Of a stretch of DNA of 64,000 nucleotides, positions 63,916 through 64,000 are shown piece by piece. A model generated the notes under the pieces. It had not been told where the DNA came from. It saw only the letters and a program-made list of their open reading frames with translations, and made no database searches. Each line of letters opens with the position of its first letter. Within the stretch, counting starts at the first letter, position 1. A program made the translations under genes and the position numbers. The DNA is taken from positions 45,616-109,615 of the forward strand of contig CATKHK010000121.1 of assembly GCA_949751835.1 (NCBI GenBank), in the 5' to 3' direction. The DNA is from Blepharisma japonicum (taxonomy: Eukaryota > Ciliophora > Heterotrichea > Heterotrichida > Blepharismidae).

Positions 63916-64000
63916 TTAGGGTGTTAGGGTGTTAGGGTGTTAGGGTGTTAGGGTGTTAGGGTGTTAGGGTGTTAGGGTGTTAGGGTGTTAGGGTGTTAGG
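63916..64000. repeat. Telomere, (TTAGGGTG)n
   Basis: An uninterrupted array of about 10.6 copies of TTAGGGTG runs to the window end, G-rich strand 5'->3' outward as expected for a right chromosome end. The repeat (CCCTAACA on the other strand) is the heterotrich ciliate type. This marks the window as a chromosome terminus. Confidence 0.97.

Noticed and set aside
1-64000. tRNA genes, rRNA, CRISPR arrays, transposon ends
   Set aside because: I looked for tRNA B-box strings, rRNA-like blocks, regularly spaced repeats and terminal inverted repeats with transposase ORFs and saw none; a covariance-model tRNA search could still find a diverged one.

Overview
This window is the right-hand end of a macronuclear chromosome of a heterotrich ciliate, most likely Blepharisma. 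Three observations support this. (1) The last 85 bases are an uninterrupted array of the 8-mer TTAGGGTG (C-rich strand CCCTAACA), the heterotrich telomere. (2) In-frame TGA codons occur throughout conserved proteins at tryptophan positions, while TAA and TAG end genes; Stentor, the other well-known heterotrich, uses the standard code, so UGA=Trp points to Blepharisma. (3) Several genes contain spliceosomal introns of 15-16 nt. All coding calls below read TGA as Trp, which joins many short standard-code ORFs into full genes. DNA is AT-rich and genes are very compact: stop codons of convergent genes lie 11-55 bp apart, and one divergent pair has start codons only 8 bp apart.

Layout. 1-9.0 kb: a tandem array of four intact and one degenerate copy of an unknown multi-pass membrane protein, with one intact and one broken copy of a secreted coiled-coil/TM protein; a segment of about 2-2.5 kb has been duplicated. 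9.4-14.1 kb: a mitochondrial-looking protein, a Golgi pH regulator (GPHR), a TMEM256/DUF423 protein and a peroxisomal acyl-CoA oxidase. 14.1-24.6 kb: small genes, then two tandem UDP-glucose:glycoprotein glucosyltransferases (ER folding quality control) flanking a TLDc/MEAK7-like gene. 24.6-31.7 kb: a mitochondrial carrier, a disordered basic protein, a hybrid histidine kinase/response regulator and an HSP110 chaperone. 31.8-36.8 kb: two S28-family protease paralogues that both lack catalytic Ser and His, a disordered phospho-motif protein and a type I membrane protein. 36.9-46.3 kb: exportin-1 (CRM1), a TauE/SafE-like transporter, a cyclin, translation release factor eRF1 and a truncated-globin-like gene. 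46.5-52.6 kb: a disordered protein, a second globin-like gene, a cluster of possible small structured RNAs, an acid lipase, a coiled-coil protein and a secreted Cys-rich protein.

53.4-63.9 kb is a subtelomeric zone of duplicated and decaying genes: a zinc-finger plus Kelch-like family (two intact, two broken copies), a C-terminal fragment of M18 aspartyl aminopeptidase, two degenerate ubiquitin-specific protease copies (one with the catalytic Cys changed to Tyr) and an E2 fragment cut off by the telomere.

The most interesting points are: eRF1 with a changed NIKS neighbourhood in a genome that reads UGA as Trp; paralogue pairs differing sharply in UGA use; catalytically dead S28 paralogues; a three-member family of putative small RNAs with a shared upstream box; and the expanding membrane-protein array at the left edge.
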